Positions 16,115 to 23,904 of a stretch of 39,386 bases of DNA are shown here, one piece after another. The notes below the pieces were generated by a model. The model was given only the letters and a program-made list of their open reading frames with translations. It was not told the origin of the DNA and did not search any database. Numbering within the stretch: position 1 is the stretch's first letter; each line of letters opens with the position of its first letter. The position numbers and the translations under genes are program-made. Origin of the DNA: Pirellulales bacterium (GTDB lineage: Bacteria > Planctomycetota > Planctomycetia > Pirellulales > UBA7805). The stretch spans positions 1 through 39,386 of the forward strand of contig JASMGX010000007.1 in assembly GCA_030751095.1 (NCBI GenBank). The letters run 5' to 3'.

Positions 16115-17716
16115 CTAATCGTTTGCCGGAATATCTGAATGGAACATTTCGGCTGAGGCGAGTTGCCAATAGCGATCGAAGCCCGGGTCATCCGTGCCGT
16201 CGAGTAACTCACCAGGCCGTAAAAACCGGTAGGCTTCATCGTACGTCATGATCTGCGTACCGACTCCCCGGAGACAGATATGCCATGGCCCCAACTCCCG
16301 AGGGTGATCCAGACCAGCAGCAGCGACTATTTCAGAGAGTGCCTTCATTGTGTTGCGGTGAAAATTATATGTTCGGTCGCGCTTATTCTTCACATTGAGA
16401 GCCCAACTTCGACGAGGATCTTGCGTTGCAACACCAACCGGGCAATTGTTGGCATGACACGCCTGCGCCTGAATGCAGCCAACAGCCATCATGAAACTGC
16501 GAGCAGCGTTGCACCAGTCCGCACCAATCGCCAGATTCCTAGCAATCGCAAATGCCGAAGCAACCTTTCCTGCCGCACTGATCTTGATCTTGTCTCGCAG
16601 ATTGCAACCAACAAGTGCATTATGCACAAAAATAAGTCCCCCCTTCAAAGGCGTGCCCAAGCTGTCAGAAAATTCTAGTGGTGCTGCTCCTGTCCCTCCT
16701 TCGGCACCATCTACTGTAATAAAGTCGGGCAATATGTTGGTTTCCAGCATCGCCTTACAGATGCTAAGAAATTCGGTGCGATGGCCAACGCACAATTTGA
16801 AGCCGATGGGCTTTCCTCCAGAATGGCTTCGCAACTTGGCAATAAACTCACACAAACCAAGCGGTGTTGTAAACGCCGAATGCCCAGGCGGTGAAATACA
16901 GTCGCGCCCCATCGGTATCTTGCGGGCAGCCGCAATCTCAGGAGTGATTTTGGAAGCAGGCAACACTCCCCCATGGGCTGGCTTCGCTCCTTGCGAAATT
17001 TTGATTTCGATCATCCGCACCTGATCCAACTTCGCTTGCTCGGCAAAGAGAGCGTCATCGAAGGTGCCATCATCGTTTCGGCAGCCAAAATAGCCTGTTC
17101 CTATCTGCCAGACGAGATCGCCACCATATTTTTGATGGTACGAACTGATGCCACCCTCTCCTGTGCATTGATAAAAGTCTCCCTGTTTAGCACCTGCATT
17201 GAGTGCCATGACGGCATTCGCGCTGAGTGCGCCAAAGCTCATTGCGGATACGTTCAAAACCGAACAGGAATATGGCTGCTTACAATCCGGCCCGCCCACT
17301 GTCGTACGAAATGGCTCGTCACTCGTGGCATGCGGATGCATTGAGTGCTCCAACCATTCGTGCCGAGGATCATAGACATCCATTTCTGTACCAAATGGCC
17401 GTTGTTCTTCAACATTTTTTGCTCGTTGATAGATAAGTGAACGCTGACTGCGATTGTAGGGACGCCCGTCGATATCGCTTTCGATAAAATACTGATGAAT
17501 CTCTGGACGTATCGTCTCTTGCATAAATCGAAGATGTGCAATGATGGGATAATTCCGGGTGATACTGTGGTGACTTTGAACCAGATCCCAAATTCCAACT
17601 AAAGTCAAATAGCCGAATAATACCGTTAAGATATGGAACGCGTGGGATTCAATCTGGCCAAGCAGACCAAACAACAGAGTGAGACATCCTGCAATGATCA
17701 GCGGTACAAATCGCAT
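16115..17716 (-). CDS. Membrane-anchored FMN glutamate synthase-like protein
   Basis: This 533-residue protein has two N-terminal hydrophobic segments (FVPLIIAGCLTLLFGLLG and FHILTVLFGYLTLVGIW), followed by a domain matching the FMN/glutamate-synthase part of GltB. Motifs include NVSAMSFGALSANAVMALN, GEGGISSYH, IKISQGAKPAHGGVLP, FITVDGAEGGTGAAPLEF and CIQAQACHANNCPVGVATQ. The last supplies Cys414, Cys420 and Cys425, the family's 3Fe-4S ligands. It lacks the glutaminase domain of full GltB, so its ammonia source and electron donor are unknown; some family members may not make glutamate at all. It lies 162 bases upstream of ndh on the same strand. Confidence 0.88.
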   Translation of the reverse strand: MRFVPLIIAGCLTLLFGLLGQIESHAFHILTVLFGYLTLVGIWDLVQSHHSITRNYPIIAHLRFMQETIRPEIHQYFIESDIDGRPYNRSQRSLIYQRAKNVEEQRPFGTEMDVYDPRHEWLEHSMHPHATSDEPFRTTVGGPDCKQPYSCSVLNVSAMSFGALSANAVMALNAGAKQGDFYQCTGEGGISSYHQKYGGDLVWQIGTGYFGCRNDDGTFDDALFAEQAKLDQVRMIEIKISQGAKPAHGGVLPASKITPEIAAARKIPMGRDCISPPGHSAFTTPLGLCEFIAKLRSHSGGKPIGFKLCVGHRTEFLSICKAMLETNILPDFITVDGAEGGTGAAPLEFSDSLGTPLKGGLIFVHNALVGCNLRDKIKISAAGKVASAFAIARNLAIGADWCNAARSFMMAVGCIQAQACHANNCPVGVATQDPRRSWALNVKNKRDRTYNFHRNTMKALSEIVAAAGLDHPRELGPWHICLRGVGTQIMTYDEAYRFLRPGELLDGTDDPGFDRYWQLASAEMFHSDIPAND

Positions 17717-18175
17717 GCCAGTTCCGGTTTCATATCCAAGCCATCTGAAACGTTATCACGTACATTAACCCACTAAGCATGAATGAAATCTGCCACACCA
17801 ATACTTTTTGTCAAACATATCCAACCTGTCAGGTGCCGATCATCGACCTGAGACTATAGCAGCGACCCGAATTCGATGGCCTCGATCACAGATTTCCTCA
17901 TGAATACCGCCAACAATTCGAACGCAATTATGTGAGATCAAAATCTGGTAGTCAATGAACGATGGCACCAAAAAATAACCGACATTTGTCGCTGGGGGGC
18001 GGATAATCCTGGCACAGGTATTGTGCTTCTGCGTCCTGTTTCACAATAATCACGAGGCTCACTAGGCATATTCCCGGGAAAGTAATTGTCCCTGCCTGGC
18101 GTCTAAAATAGAACCCGCAAGACAAAACGTATTTGGTCTTGGAAAGTCAGAACATCTATCGGGTAGCGTGCCGTT
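17717..18175. other. Divergent intergenic region
   Basis: This 459-base interval lies between the glutamate-synthase-like gene (minus) and the TVP38-like gene (plus), so it must hold both promoters. I see no coding frame of interest and no RNA gene. The one notable feature is the inverted repeat TATTGTG (18019-18025) / CACAATA (18042-18048). Confidence 0.5.
18019..18048. repeat. 7-bp inverted repeat, possible operator
   Basis: TATTGTG and CACAATA are perfect inverted copies separated by 16 bases, in a divergent promoter region. The spacing and AT-rich half-sites could suit a dimeric regulator, but a 7-bp repeat can arise by chance. Confidence 0.25.
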
Positions 18176-18898
18176 GTGATCTCTACAAAAGAAGACAACA
18201 AATCAACCCGTTCCCAGAATAATTATGTATTGTTCTGGCGAATTGGTGCCATCGTATTGATTCTGGCAACCATCGTGTTGCTGGGAAGTGCGCTTCGAAA
18301 CGATGCAGAAAAGTTGGAGGAATGGATCGTCGCACGCGGGGCATGGGGACCGGCTGCCTTTCTGATTATTTTTATCTTGCTCTCTTCCGTATTTGTACCC
18401 GATACGATCTTCGCCATCATCGCCGGCACACTCTTCGGTCTGCTCTGGGGAACTGTGCTAATGTTTGTTGGTGGCGTGATCGGCGCCATTCTAAATTATT
18501 TCATCGGGAAACGATTTCTCGGACATCACTTTCGGGTATTTCTGAAAAACCATCCAAGATTTTCAGTTGTAAAACACGCAGCAGAGCGAGAAGGAATCCG
18601 GCTTCTACTCCTACTGCGAATGACACCGATCAACCCCACCATCGTCAGTTATATACTGGGTGCCATCCGGGTTCGATTTTCGAGCTTTCTCGTCGCTTGC
18701 CTGGGGCTGATTCCTACGTTTTTTGTCGAAGTCTACTTCGGCTATCTAGTCAAGCATGTGAGTGTCGTTGTGAGTGGACCACCAGAGACTCATAGCCGCC
18801 TCCACACAATTATCGTGATCGCAGGCTTTGCCATGTGTCTGATTGTGTTGGTCTACATAACACACATTGCCCGACGTGCTCTTCTTCGGGATAATTAA
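18176..18898 (+). CDS. TVP38/TMEM64 (DedA/SNARE-associated) family membrane protein
   Basis: A 240-residue integral membrane protein with about six hydrophobic segments. The family core is visible: FIILLSSVFVPDTIFAIIAG, TLFGLLWGTVLMFVGGVIGA, the GKRF turn, and then LLLLLRMTPINPTIVSYILG. In the related DedA/VTT proteins these re-entrant loops form a lipid-scrambling or transporter fold. The exact substrate is unknown. The start is a GTG with no convincing ribosome site, so the N-terminus is uncertain. It ends a few bases before the bidirectional terminator shared with the FKBP gene. Confidence 0.85.
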   Translation: MISTKEDNKSTRSQNNYVLFWRIGAIVLILATIVLLGSALRNDAEKLEEWIVARGAWGPAAFLIIFILLSSVFVPDTIFAIIAGTLFGLLWGTVLMFVGGVIGAILNYFIGKRFLGHHFRVFLKNHPRFSVVKHAAEREGIRLLLLLRMTPINPTIVSYILGAIRVRFSSFLVACLGLIPTFFVEVYFGYLVKHVSVVVSGPPETHSRLHTIIVIAGFAMCLIVLVYITHIARRALLRDN

Positions 18899-18936
18899 AA
18901 AACGAGTCGCAGGCACACTGGGCGCCCGCGACTCGT
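18897..18936. terminator. Bidirectional intrinsic terminator between the TVP38-like and FKBP genes
   Basis: ACGAGTCGC (18902-18910) and GCGACTCGT (18928-18936) form a perfect 9-bp stem. After one mismatch, GGC/GCC (18912-18914, 18924-18926) adds three pairs, with a 9-base loop. On the minus strand the hairpin is followed by six T's (A-run 18897-18902), a textbook terminator for the operon ending in the FKBP gene. On the plus strand it follows the TVP38-like stop directly and has TCATTAAA after it. Confidence 0.9.
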
Positions 18937-18977
18937 CATTAAATCACAAAACAATAAACAGACTATTTTTTAAAGAC

Positions 18978-19739
18978 TCAACTAACGCCTTTACCCGCTT
19001 TTTTGCCAGCGGAGCCTGCCGGACCCACTTTGATCAATTCCACTTCAAAAACAAGTGTCTCATTGGGGCCAATACGACCACCGGCACCATGAGAACCATA
19101 GGCGAGAGTCGAGGGAATGTAGAGTTCCCACTTGTCGCCTTCGTGCATCAACTGCAAGGCTTCCGTCCAACCGGCAATGACGCGGTCCACCTTAAAGGTC
19201 ACCGGTTCGCCACGCTCGTAGGAACTGTCGAAGACCGTACCATCTGTTAAGGTGCCACGATAATGCACGGTCACCGAATCGCTGGCCGTCGGCTTCGGGC
19301 CCTCACCACTCTTGATGATGCGATATTGCAGGCCACTCTCTGTGGAAGAGATACCGTCTTTATTCTTGTTTTCGTCGAAGAATCTCTTTTCCTTTTGGCT
19401 TGCGGCATCGACGGCTTTTTTCTGCGCCTGCACCTGCTTCTCGATCATGCGTGTCTGAAATTTCATCATCACCTCACGCATCTCGGCTTCGGTGTACTTA
19501 CTTTCTGTACCCTCGATGCCCGCCTTGATGCCATCGGCAAATGCCGGCAGATCAATGTCGATCTGTTGGCCGCGCATGCTCTTTCCAAAACTAATTCCAA
19601 TACAGTAACTGACTTCGGTCATGTTCGTCCCGGCAGCGTTCGCCTGCTTTGTGGTGGTATCACCACTCACATTTGCCACATACAGAATGCCCGGTGTTAA
19701 CATCGACGCAACCAACGCAACAAAAAATAACTTTCTCAT
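18978..19739 (-). CDS. Periplasmic FKBP-type peptidyl-prolyl isomerase (FkpA/Mip-like)
   Basis: This 253-residue protein has a signal peptide (LFFVALVASMLTPGILYVA). An alpha-helical N-terminal dimerisation region follows (SYCIGISFGKSMRGQ ... EMREVMMKFQTRMIEKQVQAQ), then an FKBP domain: SGLQYRIIKSGEGPKPTASD, VHYRGTLTDGTVFDSSYERG, VIAGWTEALQLMHEGDKWEL, YIPSTLAYG and GPNETLVFEVELI. Conserved binding residues Tyr, Phe, Asp and Trp are present. It catalyses proline cis-trans isomerisation and probably acts as a periplasmic chaperone. I start at the ATG at 19739 (GGGAG 6 bases upstream) rather than the GTG just before it. It is the last gene of the Bat operon, 39 bases after the BatD-BatE fusion. 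Confidence 0.93.
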   Translation of the reverse strand: MRKLFFVALVASMLTPGILYVANVSGDTTTKQANAAGTNMTEVSYCIGISFGKSMRGQQIDIDLPAFADGIKAGIEGTESKYTEAEMREVMMKFQTRMIEKQVQAQKKAVDAASQKEKRFFDENKNKDGISSTESGLQYRIIKSGEGPKPTASDSVTVHYRGTLTDGTVFDSSYERGEPVTFKVDRVIAGWTEALQLMHEGDKWELYIPSTLAYGSHGAGGRIGPNETLVFEVELIKVGPAGSAGKKAGKGVS

Positions 19740-19778
19740 CACATACTCCCTTCTTAATGTATGGATCCTCGGGATCCG

Positions 19779-22496
19779 TTATGTCGCATGCCAATATCGC
19801 GACGAAATAAGTTCGGTGTTTTTCTTAGTAAGCCAGCCTGCGCGGCCATCGGGGGTACGAATCTGAAGCCAGTCGCCACGTTGCTGGACGACTTCAAACA
19901 TGGTTCCCATATCGAGAGATGCCTCGCCCGCAAGGGCAAAACCGTCTCCATTACCCACATGCAGTTGTGTGCCAGCGACAACAATCACCCCTCGATCGCT
20001 GCTGACCGGTTCGGACCATTGGAGTCCCAATGAGCCGGCACAGAGAACGAAACCAACTGCTGCTGGAATGATGATGTATCGCAATCCCTTTTTAGTAAAC
20101 AAAAGACCGGCCGCCATTGTCAGCCACAAAACCGACCAGGAAACCACACCTACAATGAGTCGACTGTTGAGTGATAGGCTTTTGTTCCAAATCATCACTC
20201 GCTCAGTGAGTGATCTCTTTTCTTTCGGATTTTCTCCCGTCAGCAAAGAAATTGCATGATCTCGATTGGCGACGACCGCTGCATCACCAGGCTGCAACAA
20301 AGCGGCACGCTCGTAATTTGCTAGAGCGCGGCCCGGATTGCCAATCTGCAGATAGGCACCGGCAAGGTTGAAATAGAGTTTTCCATTCTCGATCCCATCA
20401 TCGACGAGGGTCTGGTACTTGCTCGCGGCTACTGTAAATGCTTCTTTTGCAACCGCAGCATCATCGGAAGCAGCTTGGCCTCGCTCGTAAGCATCGGCTG
20501 CTTCTTGAAGAATCTGTCTTGACTGATGGGGACTCAATTCGGCCGCTTTCGCAATACTCGCTCCCGCCGGAAAGCCGCCCGATGCCAGTGTGGCCAAAAG
20601 AAGGATACTTGCAGCGGTTGTCTTGGAAAACGATCGATTCCACATCCTCTTGCCAGAGGTCGATCCGTAGCCAACTGTCCGCTGCCGGCCAAGCATTGTC
20701 AGACAAGATTTTCCACGACTGATGAGTGACTCAATGTTATTGTCTGCAATACCTGCATAACAGCTTGTCTCACACTCAGAAAGCAAACTATCTAGTTCTC
20801 CACTGCCGCTTTGCAATCCATGCTTTCGCAACGCTGCAACCGCTTCAGTGCGCGTGAGTCCTGTAGCCGACATTCCCACACGATCGGCAACGTACCCGAG
20901 CATCACTAATGCGACATCATCGCTGGTCTTTGCCACCTGCAAACCGCGATTCGCTCGGCGAAACGCCGCCTGACGGCCATTTTGCACAGCACCGGTGACC
21001 TGAGGCCAATATTTGATCAGGGCGAAGACTACAAACACAAACGGGGCAAACAAAAGGGCGCCAATCAGCACCAACCGGTTTAAGGGCTTTGCACTCACCA
21101 ACAGATCGCTTCCCCTGTAATTGTCGAACGAAACCTGAGATACCGGACCATCGGTATCCCCGGAAGTACCCGTTGCTGCCCGGCGACCACCTGCTGCAAC
21201 GACCGAGGAGAGGGCCAATGTATCTGCCGGCTGAACGTTGATGGTGATCGGCTCGCTCCAAGCGGTTACAAACTCTTCTTTGTCAGGATCAAAATAACTC
21301 AGTGGAACTGCCGGAATCTGAGAAATTCCCGCGCGGCGAGGGCGAATGCTGGCACGAAAGACTTTAACGTCATTCTCAACGACACCTGCGAGTGCCTCAT
21401 CCGGAACTTTGAAGTCGCGAGAAAACTCGGCTAATTCCGCCAATGGTGGGGCCTGCACCAACTCCATGGGGCCATCGCCTCGGATCCCGATATGGAGTGT
21501 GATCGGATCCCCTGCTTTGATATCGATTGGCGTAGCTCGGGTAATGATTTCATAATGTCCAACAGCTCCACGATAATCAGCGGGCCGCCGGTCCGTCGGA
21601 ATCGCAACCACTTCCGTCGAGGGAATCTGTGCATCTTCTACGATGGGCCGGACCTGATTGATTGTTAACTGACCTGCGGAAAAGAAATCCCGGGATCGTG
21701 TCAATGATGTTGGATATTGCATCACAACCTGGACATCACCCGCATTCACCTTCCCTGGCCGGGTCGGATACATAGTCGCAGGAATTTCGTACAGGTAATA
21801 TATTTCATCTTGTCCTTCGCCATTGTCACGAAGCACCTTGCGACCGACAACACGACGTTGTTCTTGAGCCAACTCACGCAGTGTTTCATCAAAGGATCCC
21901 CAGTTGGAATGTTCTGTGGAAATCAGACTCCACATATCGCTAGGAGAGAGAGCGACATCATAGCGGTCATCGTGAAACTGCTTGATCAGAATCTGAAGTG
22001 TCAAATCAAGTGGTTGCCCTACATATATTTTTTCTTCTTTACCCTCCACCTCGACAAACAGAAGATCTCCCGTTTCGCTTTTCGTGGCCAGAAAGGAGAG
22101 CGACTGTGTACGCTCGATGCGGCCATCTGCTTGGACCTCTACCGATGGAATATGAAAAGTTCCTTCTCTTCGCGGAGTCAACTGCCAGGCATAGGTTATC
22201 GACGTGCGATGACTTCGACGACCGTTGATAATCGTTGTTTGAGAACTCTGACTCGGCACACCGGCAGACTCGATATCAAGGCCAGCAACGTCTCCAATGA
22301 CGGGCTGCGTATGACGACCAGCATTGCTGATTCTCAGATGCATGGTGATGGGAACACCCACATAGGCCTCCTGAGTTGACAGGGCCGTATCGACTGTAGC
22401 GGCGGACAGTTTGGCGGGTGCAAGTGTCATCGCGATTGCGACGGCAAGGGCAAAGGCCATGCTGAGAATCTGTGTATGTGTGCACTCTTTTTTCAT
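19779..22496 (-). CDS. BatD-BatE fusion: BatD beta-domains, internal signal-like segment, TPR and SH3
   Basis: A 905-residue protein. Residues 1-33 are a signal peptide. Residues ~34-470 are BatD-type beta-sandwich repeats (VDTALSTQEAYVGVPITMHL; IYVGQPLDLTLQIL; IDIKAGDPITLHIGIRGDG). A membrane helix follows at ~474-495, then a cytoplasmic part. Near residue 618 comes a second signal-like segment (MWNRSFSKTTAASILLL ... AKAAELS). After it are a TPR region (KLYFNLAGAYLQIGNPGRAL), two more membrane helices (~780-825) and a C-terminal SH3-like domain (TQLHVGNGDGFAL ... DWLQIRTPDGRAGWL). The second half is what BatE normally is. The start at 22496 follows the BatC-like stop by 16 bases. A 914-residue version from a GTG at 22523 is possible. 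Confidence 0.88.
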   Translation of the reverse strand: MKKECTHTQILSMAFALAVAIAMTLAPAKLSAATVDTALSTQEAYVGVPITMHLRISNAGRHTQPVIGDVAGLDIESAGVPSQSSQTTIINGRRSHRTSITYAWQLTPRREGTFHIPSVEVQADGRIERTQSLSFLATKSETGDLLFVEVEGKEEKIYVGQPLDLTLQILIKQFHDDRYDVALSPSDMWSLISTEHSNWGSFDETLRELAQEQRRVVGRKVLRDNGEGQDEIYYLYEIPATMYPTRPGKVNAGDVQVVMQYPTSLTRSRDFFSAGQLTINQVRPIVEDAQIPSTEVVAIPTDRRPADYRGAVGHYEIITRATPIDIKAGDPITLHIGIRGDGPMELVQAPPLAELAEFSRDFKVPDEALAGVVENDVKVFRASIRPRRAGISQIPAVPLSYFDPDKEEFVTAWSEPITINVQPADTLALSSVVAAGGRRAATGTSGDTDGPVSQVSFDNYRGSDLLVSAKPLNRLVLIGALLFAPFVFVVFALIKYWPQVTGAVQNGRQAAFRRANRGLQVAKTSDDVALVMLGYVADRVGMSATGLTRTEAVAALRKHGLQSGSGELDSLLSECETSCYAGIADNNIESLISRGKSCLTMLGRQRTVGYGSTSGKRMWNRSFSKTTAASILLLATLASGGFPAGASIAKAAELSPHQSRQILQEAADAYERGQAASDDAAVAKEAFTVAASKYQTLVDDGIENGKLYFNLAGAYLQIGNPGRALANYERAALLQPGDAAVVANRDHAISLLTGENPKEKRSLTERVMIWNKSLSLNSRLIVGVVSWSVLWLTMAAGLLFTKKGLRYIIIPAAVGFVLCAGSLGLQWSEPVSSDRGVIVVAGTQLHVGNGDGFALAGEASLDMGTMFEVVQQRGDWLQIRTPDGRAGWLTKKNTELISSRYWHAT

Positions 22497-22512
22497 GGTG
22501 TTTATCCGTTCT

Positions 22513-23904
22513 TTACCAGTCACGATCTACAGGTTGATAGTACCGCTGCGTCTTGCGGAGTTTTTCGTAACGTCGCTTCAAATCACGATCTCGGACTGCC
22601 TGAAGCATTTTTTCAGCTTCCTCTTTGGTCATCGGCCGAACCTCCTCTTCGCCCTGTGGCTGGTGTCCAAAATGAGGAACCTGTCCTTCTTGCTGCTCTT
22701 GTTCGTCATTCGGTTGACCCGCCTGAGCAGATGACGGTGCATCGTGTTGCTCTTGCTCTTTCTCGGCCTGGCCCTGCTGGGCATGCTCATGCTGCTCCTG
22801 ATTTTGCTCGTCCTGTTGCTCTTGATCCTGTTCGTCCTGGTTCTGTTCGTCCTGGTTCTGTTCGTCCTGGTTCTGTTCGTCCTGGTTCTGTTCGTCCTGG
22901 TTCTGTTCGTCCTGGTTCTGTTCGTCCTGCTGATCCTGCTCCTGCTGCTCTTGCTCCTGGTTCTGCCTATCTTGGTTCTGGTGCTGGTGCTGCTCTTGCT
23001 CCTGCTGATCCTGATTTTGCTCGTCCTGTTGCTCTTTATCCTGCTGCTCTTGCTCCTGTTCGTCCTGGTTCTGCTGATCCTGGTTCTGCTCGTCCTGGTT
23101 CTGCTCGTCCTGTTGCTCCTGCTGATCCTGCTGATCCTGGTTCTGCTCGTCCTGGTTCTGTTCGTCCTGCTGATCCTGATTTTTCTCGTCCTGTTGCTCT
23201 TTATCCTGTTGCTCTTGCTCCTGCTGCTGCTGATCCTGGTTCTGGTGCTGGTGCTGTTGATCCTGCTCCTGCTGCTCTTGTTCCTGCTGCTCTTGTTCCT
23301 GCTGCTCGTCCTGGTTCTGGTGCTGGTGCTCCTGTTCCTGTTGATCCTGTTCCTGCTGCTCTTGGAGCTTTTCGATCAACATGGCAGCCAATTCGGCATT
23401 GGCCCTCGAATCGGAATCGTTCGAATCAGCATCCAATGCACCCCGGTAGTGCGAGATTGCCGTCTTTAGTTTTTCAATTGCCGCCTGAGAATCTTGCTCC
23501 GCAAGACCGACCGCCTCGGCATAATCACAGTTTGCAAGATTGAATCGCGATTTGGCCTCTAATTGGCTGTCTTCAACGCCCGTAGAGTGCGCAAAGAGTT
23601 CGCGGGCTGCGGCATAATCGCCACCACGATAATGGGTCACCCCCTGGTTGTATGCCGCTTCATAACTGTCCGACTGCGAGGCCTCTCCCTCTGATTCCGT
23701 TTCAGAGGCATCGCCAGATCGACTCTCAGACGGTTGAAACTGCTGTATGTCTACCGCTGAAGGAACGGCTTGCCCCTGCGGATGGTCGCCGACGACCTGC
23801 CCGGCCTTTGCATCGGCGGTACCAGAGAGTAGGGATACCAGGAGGATCGCAATGATGATCACCATCACGATGTCTAACCTGCTAATTCGCGTATGGCTAC
23901 TCAT
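22513..23904 (-). CDS. BatC-like TPR protein with about 200-residue Gln/Glu/Asp/Asn/His tract
   Basis: A 463-residue protein. The ATG at 23904 overlaps the BatB stop (ATGA) and has GGAAAGGG upstream. It has a signal peptide or anchor (LDIVMVIIIAILLVSLLSG), an acidic Ser-rich spacer, and a TPR-like pair at ~82-160 (YEAAYNQGVTHYRGGDYAAA; SRFNLANCDYAEAV). A low-complexity region at ~180-387 is built almost entirely from Q, E, D, N and H. The C-terminus (MTKEEAEKMLQAVRDRDLKR ... PVDRDW) matches the end of BatC proteins, which proves the frame stays intact through the repeat. BatC proteins are periplasmic partners of BatA/BatB. The size and purity of the tract exceed what I know of the family; short charged or Gln-rich stretches there are common. 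Confidence 0.87.
   Translation of the reverse strand: MSSHTRISRLDIVMVIIIAILLVSLLSGTADAKAGQVVGDHPQGQAVPSAVDIQQFQPSESRSGDASETESEGEASQSDSYEAAYNQGVTHYRGGDYAAARELFAHSTGVEDSQLEAKSRFNLANCDYAEAVGLAEQDSQAAIEKLKTAISHYRGALDADSNDSDSRANAELAAMLIEKLQEQQEQDQQEQEHQHQNQDEQQEQEQQEQEQQEQDQQHQHQNQDQQQQEQEQQDKEQQDEKNQDQQDEQNQDEQNQDQQDQQEQQDEQNQDEQNQDQQNQDEQEQEQQDKEQQDEQNQDQQEQEQHQHQNQDRQNQEQEQQEQDQQDEQNQDEQNQDEQNQDEQNQDEQNQDEQNQDEQDQEQQDEQNQEQHEHAQQGQAEKEQEQHDAPSSAQAGQPNDEQEQQEGQVPHFGHQPQGEEEVRPMTKEEAEKMLQAVRDRDLKRRYEKLRKTQRYYQPVDRDW
22831..22929. repeat. Perfect 15-bp tandem repeat coding for DEQNQ units
   Basis: Six identical consecutive copies of TTCGTCCTGGTTCTG (22831-22920) plus a partial seventh lie inside the BatC-like gene. 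On the coding strand they read as repeated five-residue units of Gln, Asn, Asp and Glu. Identity at the DNA level means recent expansion, so copy number may vary between strains. Looser related repeats continue to about 23370. Confidence 0.95.

Noticed and set aside
22743-23370. CRISPR-like or satellite array
   Set aside because: The units are 15 bp with no spacers and lie in frame inside a gene, so this is coding tandem repetition.
22476-23543. Long plus-strand frames (355 and 241 residues, Pro/Ala/Arg- or Leu/Val-rich) opposite the BatC-like gene
   Set aside because: They are the mirror of the Gln/Glu repeat, which contains no stop codons in any frame over long stretches. Their composition is not protein-like, while the minus frame has a signal peptide, TPRs and a BatC ending.
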